A stretch of 64,000 nt of DNA from Ilyonectria destructans. Lineage: Eukaryota; Ascomycota; Sordariomycetes; Hypocreales; Nectriaceae. Location: positions 4,464,001 to 4,528,000 of the forward strand of contig JAHEWK010000002.1 of the NCBI GenBank assembly GCA_020740775.1. The letters run 5' to 3'. The notes under the pieces are model-generated. The model had not been told where the DNA came from, did no database searches, and saw only the letters and a list, made by a program, of their open reading frames with translations. This document shows positions 22,104 through 32,700 of this stretch, piece after piece. Position numbers and translations under genes: made by a program. How positions within the stretch are numbered: the first letter of the stretch is position 1; every line of letters starts with the position of its first letter.

Positions 22104-24639
22104 TCACTCCGGCTGAACCACGCGGATCTGGGCGTCCCGCGAGATCTCCACGCCCTTCCGGGGAGACGCCAGCTTAGCAATCGTCTCACGCATGACGGCG
22201 ACCTTGGTGACTGAGGCCTCCTTCGCGGCGTGTGACTTCTTGACAGGAGTCGTCTTCTTCATCGCAGCCTTCTTAGCAGCTGGGGAGGCCTTGGCGCCCT
22301 TGACTCCCTTTGTAATCGTGGCGACAAGGGTGACGCTCGAGGCGCCGGACGAGCTTCGCTGCTTAGGCGAGGACGACGACTTGCCATAAGTCTTAATAAT
22401 GCGCTGCGCTGTTGACGCCTTCTTGAGCAGACCGCCGGTTGAGGCGCGTCGCTTAGCGGGGGACTTAGCCCCTGAGCCAGTCTTCTTGGCTGTGACGGTC
22501 GACATGCCCTTCTTGAGAGCTGTGGCCGCCGACTTAGCCACCTTGGAGCCAGCACTGGACAAAGATCGCTTCACGCCCGTGGCGGGCTGGATCTTGCGCT
22601 TCTTGGTCTTGGTGCCGGGTGCGTCGGCCTCATCTCCGATCAGCTCCTTAAGCTTGCGCTTGCCGGCCTTGACCTTGGCCTTGACGGCGTTCTTCAGATC
22701 CGCCTTGGGTGGCTTCACCTCGCGGGGCTTGGGGCCCAGGACGCCTCGGCAGTTGGGCTCTTCGCAGAGGCACTTCTGGACGTTCTTGGCCGAGAATGGG
22801 TCAAAGTTATAGTCGTATGTCAGCTCGTCACCCGTCATGATGGGCTTGTCGCCGGCGAAGAGGGCCATGCGAGGTTGCCCCGAGACGATCCACTTAATCA
22901 TTCTGCAGTTAGGGTTACAGCTGTGATTTACGAACCGGGCAATGCTGCCCGTGGTTGCGTCGATAATCATGTTCTGGTCGAAGCTCATGAGATAGTAACA
23001 CTGTGTGGCTGAGTCAGCAAATTCCCAGATCGGCTTAGGAGGCTGCACCTTGTGGCAGCAGCACAAAGGAGACGTACCTCATTGTCCTTGTAGACCTCAG
23101 TCATGCGGCGCTCGCACTCATCCTCGGTGATGATCTCGCCGGCATACTCCATGATGATCTGGTTTGGCTTGAAGCCGCGGTTGCTGCGGACTCCGTATCC
23201 ACGGTCTGAGGTCTTGATGACCTCGACACCAACGCGATACTTGCCGCCCTTGGCCCTGCGGGCGGTCAGGGTTGCAAACGCGCGGTTCGCGCAGTATTGC
23301 TTGCCGACGTTGCAGTTCAGCTCGTCGCACTCATACAACATAATCCGGTTCTGGCAGCTCTCGCCACATCCATCCTCAGGCTTGCACACGCACTTGGACG
23401 AATAATCGTGGAAGTGCGGCGACTTTCGCCAGTAGTCCTTGGACTCTCCAATGAAGCGATCTAAGCAAGGTCAGCAAATGATGTCAATGATAAATAGTAG
23501 AAACAAGGGCTCGTACTCTTGGTCATCTTCTTCCACTCATCGGGCTTGGGCTGGCCTGGTGGGAGAGGGTTGCACACATTGTAGGGCAGCTTAAAGTCAC
23601 GTCCAGCAATAAGCAAGCGCAGACCCGTGAAGATGGGCGAAGGCATCGTCTTGTTGACGCGACCGCTGGGGATCAGCTCGGGGAGCTGGGCTAGACTCTT
23701 CTTTTCGGCCATGGTCAGGCCCTTCGCCATATCCATGGGAGCGTCTTGGCCGGAATAGAGGCCCTTGTCGAGGTACTTCTTGACACGGCGCTTCCTCTTG
23801 TTGGTGACAGGCTCGGGCTCCGCCTCCTCGGGCTCCTCGGAGGCTGGCTCGGGCTGAGACTTCCTTCGCGCGGGGGGCTCGGGAGCATTGGGGTCGAGAA
23901 ATTTGCCGTTGGCCCAGACGGTGTGGACTACGGGCTTGTCGTCAATGTGGGCAAACTCCTTGGTGTCCTGCAGACGGCGAAGCTCACGCGACATGTTGGA
24001 CATGCCCTTATCGACGGCCTTGCGACTTCGTTTGCCGAGGGCGGACAGCTTGTTAGTCAGGGCCGACACGGGGACAGGGCCCGAAAGACGCGTCGATGAG
24101 CGCCTCGAGGCGGGAGAGTCTTGGAGGCGCTGGCGGCGGGTGCGTGGCGAGTCAAGCCGGCCCAGCGACCACTGAAGATCCAACGCGTCGATGCCATCGC
24201 GTACAGTCCTTGTGGCGCGGGGACTCGCGCCGGTGGAGCGGGAAACGAGGGTATCGCCAGAAATAGTCCGTCTTCGGTCGGCAACAATGTCGCCCTTGGC
24301 GCGGCGCTTACCGTGGCCGGCAGTGCCGCTCAATTGGGCCATGTTGTAGACGGGGGCGCTCACGCGAGCGCGGCGAGGGCGGGCAGCCGAGGGCGGATCG
24401 ACGGCGGCGACAGTGGCGACGGCGGGCGCATCAGACTCAGAAGCCGCGGGTTCGACGGGAGCGGGCACGGGCTCGTCATCGACGGAAACGTGGACGACAT
24501 CGCGCTTGGGAGAGTCGGAGTGCAGGCTGGCCGTGTCGGCGACGGTGGTGGGCGGCGTCGAGCTGGTGGACGCGAGATTGGACGAGTCGTCCGTGACGCC
24601 GACCTCGAAGCTGACCTCGGCGGACAGGACGAGAGCCAT
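22104..24639 (-). CDS. ash1: ASH1-type histone-lysine N-methyltransferase (SET domain), 800 aa
   Basis: Three exons on the minus strand: 24639-23517, 23460-23078 and 23000-22104, with 56- and 77-bp introns in phase. Residues 1-370 are disordered and basic, with Ser/Arg-rich patches. An AWS zinc domain follows (about 395-440, CVCKPEDGCGESCQNR), then SET (about 446-567) with GYGVRSN, N527-H528-S529-C530 and TYDYNF, and the post-SET C-x-C-x4-C (C579, C581, C586). This order is that of ASH1/NSD/SET2 enzymes, which methylate histone H3 lysine 36 in the nucleus. The YRVGVEVIKTSDRGYG context and lack of WW or SRI domains favour ASH1 over SET2. The last 214 residues form a Lys/Ala/Ser/Pro-rich tail like histone H1. 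ATG 24639 sits in a GCCATGG context and begins the frame. Confidence 0.9.
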
Positions 24640-27047
24640 GGCGGGTGTAAGGCCTTCCGGGACGAGCAAAAAAGAGCGAGGCAAAGGTGGACGCGTAGAT
24701 TAGAGACGAGAGATCATCCAGAGCGGCGTCAGAGCCAAAGCAGCGGTCGTGAGTGGTCGAGGTATTATAGCACGGGAGTGAGTTGAGTTGAGTTGAGTTG
24801 GTGCGAGCGTGGGTAGCGTGAGCGTGAGCGTGGGTGTGGACTAGCAAACGCGCCGCGCGAGCCAGGTACCTAGAGAGAGAGCCAGGGTCACAGCGCAGAG
24901 CGGGAGGATTCGTCCAGGTATGGATGGTCTGTCCTGTGCTTTTCTCCCCAGAGCGCGCGCCCTCAAGCACGGCAATTATTGGAAATAACAACAACGCGGC
25001 GGGTAAAAAAAAGGGGGGGATAGGATAAGACAGAGCCGGAAACTCGGAATATAACGCAAACGGGGGTTTCTTGGTCGAACAAAACAAAAGAGGCTCGTTT
25101 TTTGGTGTTTTTGCACGACGCAGTTGCCGTTGGCCGTGTTGCCCAAGCTTAATAGGTCAGGGCGACACGCGAGGCCCCGGTGAGAGTAGAGAAACGGCAC
25201 AAAGGGCGCGTGCCTCACGAGCAGCCGCGGGGGATGATCCGGGAGACAAAGAGACTGAAGAGGAACAAAGGGGGCGAGCTGGACGAAGGCGCCGGACTTT
25301 GGTGGAGCGCCGGAGAGTGTGTGTGTGCAGCAGTAGCAGAGGGCAGAGGGAATAATGGCACACTCAACACGCAAAAGCACACGGGCGAGGCAGCGTTGCG
25401 TACCCTTCGGAGTGCGGGTATGTGAAGAAAGGAAAAAGTAGCCGGCGCCAGCGGATTGATGGGCCGCTGTTGGTTTTAAAAAGAGAAAGGCTGGGTCCCT
25501 TCGTTTTCATGGCTTAACAACCTTTGGTACGGTACGCTCCTAAACAGGATGGACAAGACACACACACGCACAAACACTCTCCCACCACGTTATCACGCAC
25601 CTTGACGTTCGCGCGCCCGCCGTCTCAGCAGTCCCGTATTCACATCATCACATCGCCTGCTTGTCTGTGTGCCGTGGCGTATATAAATCACCCATGGCCC
25701 GGAAATCGCTGCAACGCTTCCTGATTCAGGACCTCGGGAGCCAAACACTCCAAGACACCAGGTGCCAGCCAGGCCGTGCCGCTCCAACTCGCATGTAATC
25801 CGAGGGAGAAACACACGGTCCCTGTTATTCGCCTTGCCTCGCGGTGCCGCAGGTTTACATGGCGATCCGTGGGCCATTTTGTCTTGCAAGTCGCCCGGTT
25901 CTAGAACCCCCCCATCTTCCTTTTTGACCACCTCTGACCACCGCCCGCGACCTCCACATAAACACACCCCGGCTATCTACAACCCCAAGCTGCGCCGTGT
26001 CTCATCGCCCGCAGTGAGCAGCCCCCATCACTTGACTCTCCAGCCTTGAGCGATAAACACCGTCGTCTGTGGCATTTGAGACGGCGTCTATAGCCAGTAT
26101 AAGTTCGCATATGTAGATATCTGCCAGGTAACATAGAATGAGGGGCGAATCTATTCGGATCTGTCCAAGTTAAAGGGCGGACAACCGGGTAGACTCCCAA
26201 GGTACTCAAGACACTCCCTCAGCAACCGCCGGGCGTTAGGCTCCGCGAGTAGGAAAAGACTCACCCGCCATCTGGGCGTCAAGTCGCATCTCCCCAAGCA
26301 GAATGAGACGGTGACAATGGGAACTGATATCGGTCATCACCCAGTTTGCATCTGATCGACCATCTCACCTCAGCCACTCCGCCAAAAAAGGACACGACTC
26401 ACTCGTTCTGTGAACTCGAGAGATTGAGCATAGTCATACTATTATAGCTTCATCGCCGCATGGAGATTATTGAGCGCTTTGCATTGTCACGCTTGTAGTG
26501 TACTGTTGGCCTGGTCGGTACTGATCTGAAGGATTCGCGTGAAACTGCTCCTTGGTCGGCCCACGGGAAGCGCCCAGCTGCTGAGGAACCAGGCATTTAT
26601 CCAGGTCACTCGCTTGCTGGCTTAATGTCATCACTGCATGCTCAAGACACACAAACATCACATCACACCGTCTTTGATTAAGGGCCGGAAACATAACACT
26701 CGAGAAAAAGTATCTATTCCATCATATCTACCTAACTAGGACAATAATGCGTCCGCAGCGGGGATTCATACTGCCCTGTTTCTCGGCGGGCGCGCACGCG
26801 AAATCAAGGGGGTATTGTTTTTGCAGTGTAAACACACACGCACACGCTCATTGCCGATTCGTACGTCGCCTCCAGGCTCCAGGTCAGGTCATGGTTCCAC
26901 TAGCAAACCCAGTAGAGACCACCCTGGCCGGACTACCTGCGGCCTTCTCCACCAACATGCCGCAGACGGATTAAGGCATCGAGTATTATCCATCTGGTCC
27001 ACATCTAATTACCCATCTCAATCCCCAAACTCTCCTCAATTGCATGC
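24640..27047. other. Intergenic between ASH1 and SFH5
   Basis: The left part is the ASH1 promoter and leader, with a pentanucleotide gagtt repeat at 24780-24800. The rest has only short frames without domains. The right end holds the SFH5 3' flank. Confidence 0.4.
24780..24800. repeat. (agttg)n microsatellite in the ASH1 leader
   Basis: Four tandem copies of a 5-bp unit lie about 140 bp upstream of the ASH1 start. Confidence 0.7.
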
Positions 27048-28314
27048 TTAAGTGGACTTGACCTCGGTCTTGGCCTCCTCAGTTGCGGGCTTGACCTCCT
27101 CGGCAGGCTTAACCTCTTCAGCGGGCTTAGTCTCTTCGGCAGGCTTGGACTCTTCAGCAGGTTTGGACTCCTCAGCAGGCTTGGACTCCTCAGCAGGCTT
27201 GGTTCGGTCGGCAAGCGTCGTCTCTTCGACAGGCTTGCTCTCCTCGACAGGCGTCTCATCAGCCTTCTCGACGGGCTTCTCCTCAACGTCAGCCAGGGCA
27301 ATGGTGAGGCCCTCCTTAACGCTAGGTCCCTGACCACCATACTCCTTGGGCAGCGAGGAGACGATGCTTTTGAGCTCGGTGGCAAGCGTGGTACCCGAGC
27401 TCATGGGGTGGAACTTGCGGAGGGTGGCGGGGGCCAGGAAGAGCTTCATGGCGCCGAACATCCAGCCCATGATGACGGGGACGTTGACAAAGTACTTGTG
27501 GGCAAGCAGCTCCGGGTAGGCCATGGAGAAGACGGCAATGGTCTCCTTGCTGGCGGCCTTGACGGCTGGGTCCATGCGGAAGAAGCTGACGCTCAGGTAG
27601 TCGTGAACCTGGATCATCTGGTAAGGGTCCTCGCCGCCCTCAGGAATAGGCTCAGTGACAGCAGCCAGGTTGAGCTTCTGGACGCTCAGCTCCATAATGG
27701 CAGCGCGCCACTTGATGAACCTAGGGATGGTGTTAGTTGGGCTTCACTTGTCAAATAAACAAGGGAACTCACTCCTCAACATTGCCAAAGGTGGCTTTGT
27801 TGTCCTTGACAGCACCGTAGATGTTCCAGGTGATGATGGTCTCCTTGCCATCATCGGCCTTGTGGATGGTGACGAAACCAAGGTCCTCGAACTTCTTCTT
27901 GTCAAAGGACTGGGTCACGAGAGAGCCAGGCTGCATCTTCTTGCGCCACTCGAGAGCCGACGTGAGCTGCTTCTCAGCGGCGGCGACATCGTTGTTGTTG
28001 GCGCGCAGGAACTTCTGCAGGACGACCATGGTGGGGATATGCTCAATGTCGGACAGCTGGACTCCCCACATCTCACTGTGGCCAGCCGCGGCGGTGATGT
28101 CCGCGAGACGAGCATTGAGCTTCGTCACAGGACTCTCAAGGGGCGCCGGGGCAGGGTCATCGGGCTTCTCATCAGCCTTCTCGGAATTCTGTTCCGCAGG
28201 CTTGTCCGCCGGCGTCTCGGCAGCGGCCACCGCGGGAGCCGCAGGAGTCTCCGCGGGAGCTGCAGCAGTCTCCGCAGGGACAGCGGCAGTGGTCTTGTCC
28301 TGTTCAGTGGCCAT
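27048..28314 (-). CDS. sfh5: Sec14-like CRAL-TRIO protein SFH5, 404 aa
   Basis: Two exons on the minus strand, 28314-27773 and 27720-27048, with a 52-bp intron joined as GA/G. Residues 1-65 are Ala/Pro/Glu-rich. The conserved part starts at about residue 70, with VQLSDIEHIPTMVVLQKFL, RANNNDVAAAEKQL and WNIYGAVKDNKATFG. It continues into a CRAL-TRIO lobe with EDPYQMIQVHDYLSVSFFRM, ELLAHKYFVNVP, FGAMKLFLAP and SSLPKEYGGQGP. These are hallmarks of fungal SFH5, a cytosolic and ER-associated Sec14 homologue described as a phosphatidylinositol transfer protein; yeast Sfh5 has also been reported to bind haem. The last 70 residues are a tandem Lys-Pro-Ala-Glu-Glu repeat not needed for the fold. Confidence 0.93.
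27052..27230 (-). repeat. Imperfect 18-bp coding repeat (KPAEES/T/V) in SFH5
   Basis: At least seven imperfect copies of an 18-bp unit encode (S/T/V)KPAEE at the SFH5 C-terminus. The central copies (27150-27195) are nearly identical at DNA level, which fits recent expansion by slippage. Confidence 0.75.
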
Positions 28315-30070
28315 TGTGATGATGACGGGCCAAATGGATGAGATGTGGAAGGGCGATGATGATGAAGAAGTGGTGTAGGTGGCTGGTTCCGATGACGGCG
28401 AGAGACCAGAAAATCGACTGACGGGGGATGGTTTGAGCTCGAAAGGGGAAGCAGGAAGCTTGAAGTAGTCGCAGACAAGACGCGGCAGACTGACTTTTTC
28501 AACTCTTCCAACGCGTTTGCATTTGACTCGAGACGAGACGAAGATCGAAATGTAAAACAGTCGAAGACCGGGATGATGGCTGTTGGGCGTTTGGCTGCAA
28601 TGCAATTGAGTGCAAGCGGGATAGGAGTCGGGTGGATGCTGCTTGCAAGTCGACGGCAGGGGAATCTTTTGTTTGCATCCACGGATCCAGGCCGGGCAAC
28701 GCGTGGGTTGGAGCTTGGCAACGGGCGTGCGCTGTGATAGGCCAGCCCGCAATCTCAGACAGTTCCCCGGGCGGGCCCCCTCCACTATTATCCCACTATT
28801 GCAGCGGATGCATCAGTGCATTTCAGGGCCTCGAGGCCGTCCCGGCCGCACTGGGCAGCCCGTGGCCCCTGCTAGCCCCCCCCCCCCGTTGGGCCTTGTT
28901 GGACGGCACTGCAATGCGTCGATGCGTCCGTCGGCTTATAGCGCGGCCCTGCTTGTCGCCAGGTACAGTAGTGTACCTACCGTACATACCAATGATACCG
29001 TGTGCACGGTTCCGACACACAGCTGTCGTGTAATTAACCCAGCGTCTACGGGTCCGTTATGCGTCGCATCAATGCGGCATGAACCCGATTGATCGGAATC
29101 GGCAATGGATTCAAGGATTCCAGACCTGCTCCTGCAAACCGGCGGTCGAGGCCGCCACATGCTTGCATTTCTGATGCCAGGGGAAATTGGCCTGCCAGCC
29201 TACCAGTGATCCAGACCTGCCTGGCCTGTCAACCTGGCACGCAGGAACGTTCTGACCGCTCGTTGTCTCAGTGTCTCAGTGCAGTAGCCGGCCAACGCTA
29301 CAACTCTATCATCACCGCCTCCCGACTCGGTTAGTCGACGCGAGATACGGCGTCGCCATCCCGAAGGCCTACAATGTGAGACCCTTGCTGTGGGGATCTT
29401 CATGTCGATGAGGATCCCTTCCAAAGATATCTAGGTAAATTGATCCATCACGTGATGGCGCGTCAGAGCCCGTCCCCTTGAATGGCATGGCAATCCTAAC
29501 TTCATCATCATCACCACCAAGACACTTCACAAATCCCAAGAATCTTCCTGTGAAGCAAAGTATTTTATTAGAGACATGCCCTTCCAAATAGCCAGCCATT
29601 CCATTTCCATGCAGTTCATGCTCAAATGTTGAAAGCCAAGCCGTCGGATCTCGCTTCAGGAAGTTGTTATCCCCAAGGTCATCAATCCGCAGCTACTTCC
29701 CTGGGAAATCATCAAAACCAATCAAAACCGAGCGAAACTGAGCAACACCGGAAGCAGACCATCCCAGAGTCCCATTTGTATCCACCGCAATCCATCCTGT
29801 CTCTCACATGTGTGTGCATCTGGTGTCAGAGAGTGACCAAAAAGGACAACGCCATGGATTGCCCATGAAGCCCAAGTCCTTGGCGTGGATGATTGGCACA
29901 TGTGCCTGTGGTGTAGAAGGAAACCCGAAGAACAAGATCCATCGAAAATTGAAGAAAAGGTCGAAAACAGTTGCAAAAACTACCCTTCCTCTGTAAAGGC
30001 GCCCGTGTTGCCCAAGTCATGCTAACCGCCCATGTATATGAGCCCACTCAAAGACATTTGCTTTGATCAA
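28315..30070. other. Intergenic, no convincing gene
   Basis: The left part is the SFH5 promoter. A poly-C run lies near 28877-28889, and short frames on both strands show no domain. The right end is the 3' flank of the RRM gene. Confidence 0.4.
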
Positions 30071-32700
30071 TCAGTTGCGCGTGAGAGCACGGGAAAGAAT
30101 TCGCTCGACAGCCGAGAGTTCGGCATGAGCGCACTGAGCGAGAGTCATGCTGTCGAAATGGGGGCCTTGAGTGTAGCCAATTTCGGCCCAGAAGTAGCCC
30201 CAGTACATGTCAGTATGATTGGCCTGTTCATGGAGAACAGTTCTCTCAGACAAAGGAAGCGCGAAGACGTCGCGGTGGGTCTGTTCACGAATGACGGCAA
30301 TGTACCACTGGGATGATGTTAGTTGTTGGTGACTGAAAGTAAAAGTGTGGGCGTACTTGCCTCAATGACATCAAGTGGAATACCCGGCTTGGGAACAAGA
30401 GTGTACTGGTGAGTCCAAGAATACGCAAATCGAGGCTGTCCGTAGAAACGATTATGAGCATCGGACAAATCACCCATCCAAGCAATATCATCCTTCATGA
30501 CTGTGGAGAATCCCTTGCAGGTCATAGCAGCTGCCATGACTCGCTTGAAAAGCTGGGAGTTCAGGTTGACAAGGTCATCGTCCTTCTCAATCGCGCGAGA
30601 AAGAAGACGAACGAGCTCACAAGTGGCATTGTAAATCGCCGTGCGTTGGTTGATCGTGATGTGGTCAGTCATGTACCAAGGAAACTTTCGAAGAGTGCTG
30701 ATGAGGCATTCGTAGGGGCGCTGAGGGCACTCCTTAGAGAAGGGAGACTGTAAGATGTTAGCCAGTAGAACCTCAAAAAGGTTGGGTGTACCAACACGGT
30801 GTGGAACTTCAACATGCTTGACAAGCATCGTCATTTCTTCGGTGGAGATGAAGCCCTTGAAGTTATCCCAAGGCTCAGCCTTGTTCTTGGGCTTGAATGT
30901 GGGCTGAGGCCCATCCCAGAAAACGCCACGAGCAATGGGGAACAAGTCCTTCATGAGACTGGCCTGGCTGGACAGCTCGACATCAACGGGTCGGTCTCCC
31001 AGACGGCTGATTCGGCCGTGAGAAGAATTCTGGTGATGTCTCTCGGCAGCTTTCATTGCGTCAGCAAGGGTGTGAAACTCAACGTAGGCATCCATCGTCT
31101 TGCTCGTGGCGCGTTCCATAATGATGTGGACAGGCTCCTCAGAATCATTGAGGATCTTGCTGTTGCGGCCGAGGAATGCCACAATCTCGGAGCGTTTGGT
31201 CGCGAACGGAATCTAAGATGCGAGTCAGAGGTTATGATGTACGCTGGGGAGAGAAATGAGAAATCTCACGTTCTTGAGCTTCACCACTCCAAAGTTCTGT
31301 GACTGCCCCTGTCGTGGCCCATCCACGAATGGAAAGTTCGCCGGGTCCATGGCCACATCGATAGAAGGATACCCAGAAGGAGTGGTAGTGAGCTCGTTGA
31401 GCTGACTGGATCTCTGAGCCTCAATGGAAAGGGCTTGGATGTGAAGCACGCTTCCCTGTGAGGTGCTGGATGGGATCCCACCGCCAGTGAAGTAAGGAAC
31501 AATAGCCCTGTTAGCTGGGGGCGAAGGAAATGGGTCATAAGCAGAGTTCTGAGGCGAAGTGTGTGTCAGATCAAGACCAAACTTGGGGGGAGGCGCGTTG
31601 ACGATAGGCTGTCCAGAAGTTCGGGGGGCATAGTTGCGTGGCTCGGTGAGTCGACCAGATGTTTCGGGGCTTGCAAAAAGCCCGTGACCATAGGTTCCGC
31701 CGAGATGCTGAGGGGTTGGGCCAGGGCTCAGCAAGTGCTGATACGTCGACATGGCCTGGTAAGAGTGACTCTGTGGGAGGCCACCTTGGGCCTGGTAGGA
31801 ACCAACCTGTCTGTGGTTGCCAGAGTGAATCACAGAGTTCAGACTCAATGGAGGCTGAAAAGAAATGGCCACCGGCGAACTCGGAGGGGCCGGGGGAACA
31901 AACGGGTCACGGTGGAAATGCTCAGGGATTGGGATGCGAGCAAGGGCTTCGATCAACGAGGGAGTAGGGCTGGGGGGTTGGACGTAGGCACCCTGAGCTT
32001 GGCCAGTCCATCCCTGAGAAGCACCAATCGATCCACGAGTAACACCAGGGGCTCCGTTAGTAGAGCCAATACCCGTCTGAGACTGCGCGATACTCCCGTT
32101 GGTAGGGCCAAAGGCTCTGTGCGGATGGCTGTGAGCGGCCCGAGCAATCCCATTAGCGTTGTTGGGGATGTCATTGACTTGGCCACCCATCTAAGGGACC
32201 GTAGTCGGAATGCTGTCACCCGTGGTGGGGGTGCTGGGAGGAGGAGCCATTCTATAAGTCATTTCCGCGTCCAAGATGTGCGAGTTGAAGTTGGAGTTGA
32301 AGTTGGTCAAGGGCATAGCTGCACTATTCCTCTGCCCGTTCGCAGGGCTGAACTGACTAGCCTACCAAAAGATCAGTTATAATAGTGCCGGATGGAGACT
32401 CTGCACACTTACCAGGAGAGCGTTGGTCAGGGCCTGATGAGCCGAGGGAACCCAGGACTCCGTGGCAGGGTTCAAAGAGGTCGTGATAGATGACCTATTC
32501 CCAGTTCGAGGGGTCATAGGGACAAAATTCTGGTTGTTTGTCTGGAGGGCTCCGTTGAAAGCAGCGCTACCGGACGTAATATTACCAGGATGGAAGCCTT
32601 GGGTAGCCTGGCCGTTATGCGAGCAGAAGGGATCTTCGTTACCGGTGAAGGCATCGGCCCGCCCGGACGCGCCTCGAAAGTAGCCCGTGTTAGACGACAT
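30071..32700 (-). CDS. RRM-domain RNA-binding protein with one in-frame TAG
   Basis: Exons on the minus strand are 32700-32413, 32361-31270, 31212-30361 and 30307-30071. The first intron (51 bp) is canonical, and exon 2 continues in phase for 56 codons to a single TAG (32193-32191), followed at once by ATG and 307 more open codons. Counting TAG as a residue the product is 822 aa; starting at ATG 32190 it is 669 aa. The N-terminal half is Asn/Ser/Pro/Gln-rich and disordered. An RRM-like fold spans the exon 2/3 junction (NFGVVKLKN, then IPFATKRSEIVAFLG and DAYVEFHTLADAMKA). A conserved helical C-terminus follows (KGFISTEEMTMLVKHVE, PYECLISTLRKFPWYM). The last intron uses a GC donor (GAG/gcaagt). 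I recognise the fold but no precise orthologue. It is either a recoded gene, a gene starting at 32190 with upstream coding-like exons, or a recent nonsense allele. Confidence 0.75.
32181..32200 (-). promoter_or_regulatory. Predicted mRNA hairpin holding the in-frame UAG in its loop
   Basis: The sense sequence GGTCCCTTAGATGGGTGGCC can fold with CCC pairing to GGG around a six-base TTAGAT loop, and outer GG pairing to CC across a small internal loop. The A of TAG lies in the loop with T before it and G after it. This is the preferred setting of A-to-I mRNA editing reported for Sordariomycete sexual stages. The fold was drawn by eye. Confidence 0.35.

Noticed and set aside
24640..24684. Upstream extension of ASH1 by 15 codons
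   Set aside because: The apparent start at 24684 is TTG, not ATG. The first true in-frame ATG is 24639, in good context.
32194..32222. A 29-bp intron (gtgaca...cttag) removing the TAG in the RRM gene
   Set aside because: It is shorter than any accepted fungal intron, and the join would shift the frame.
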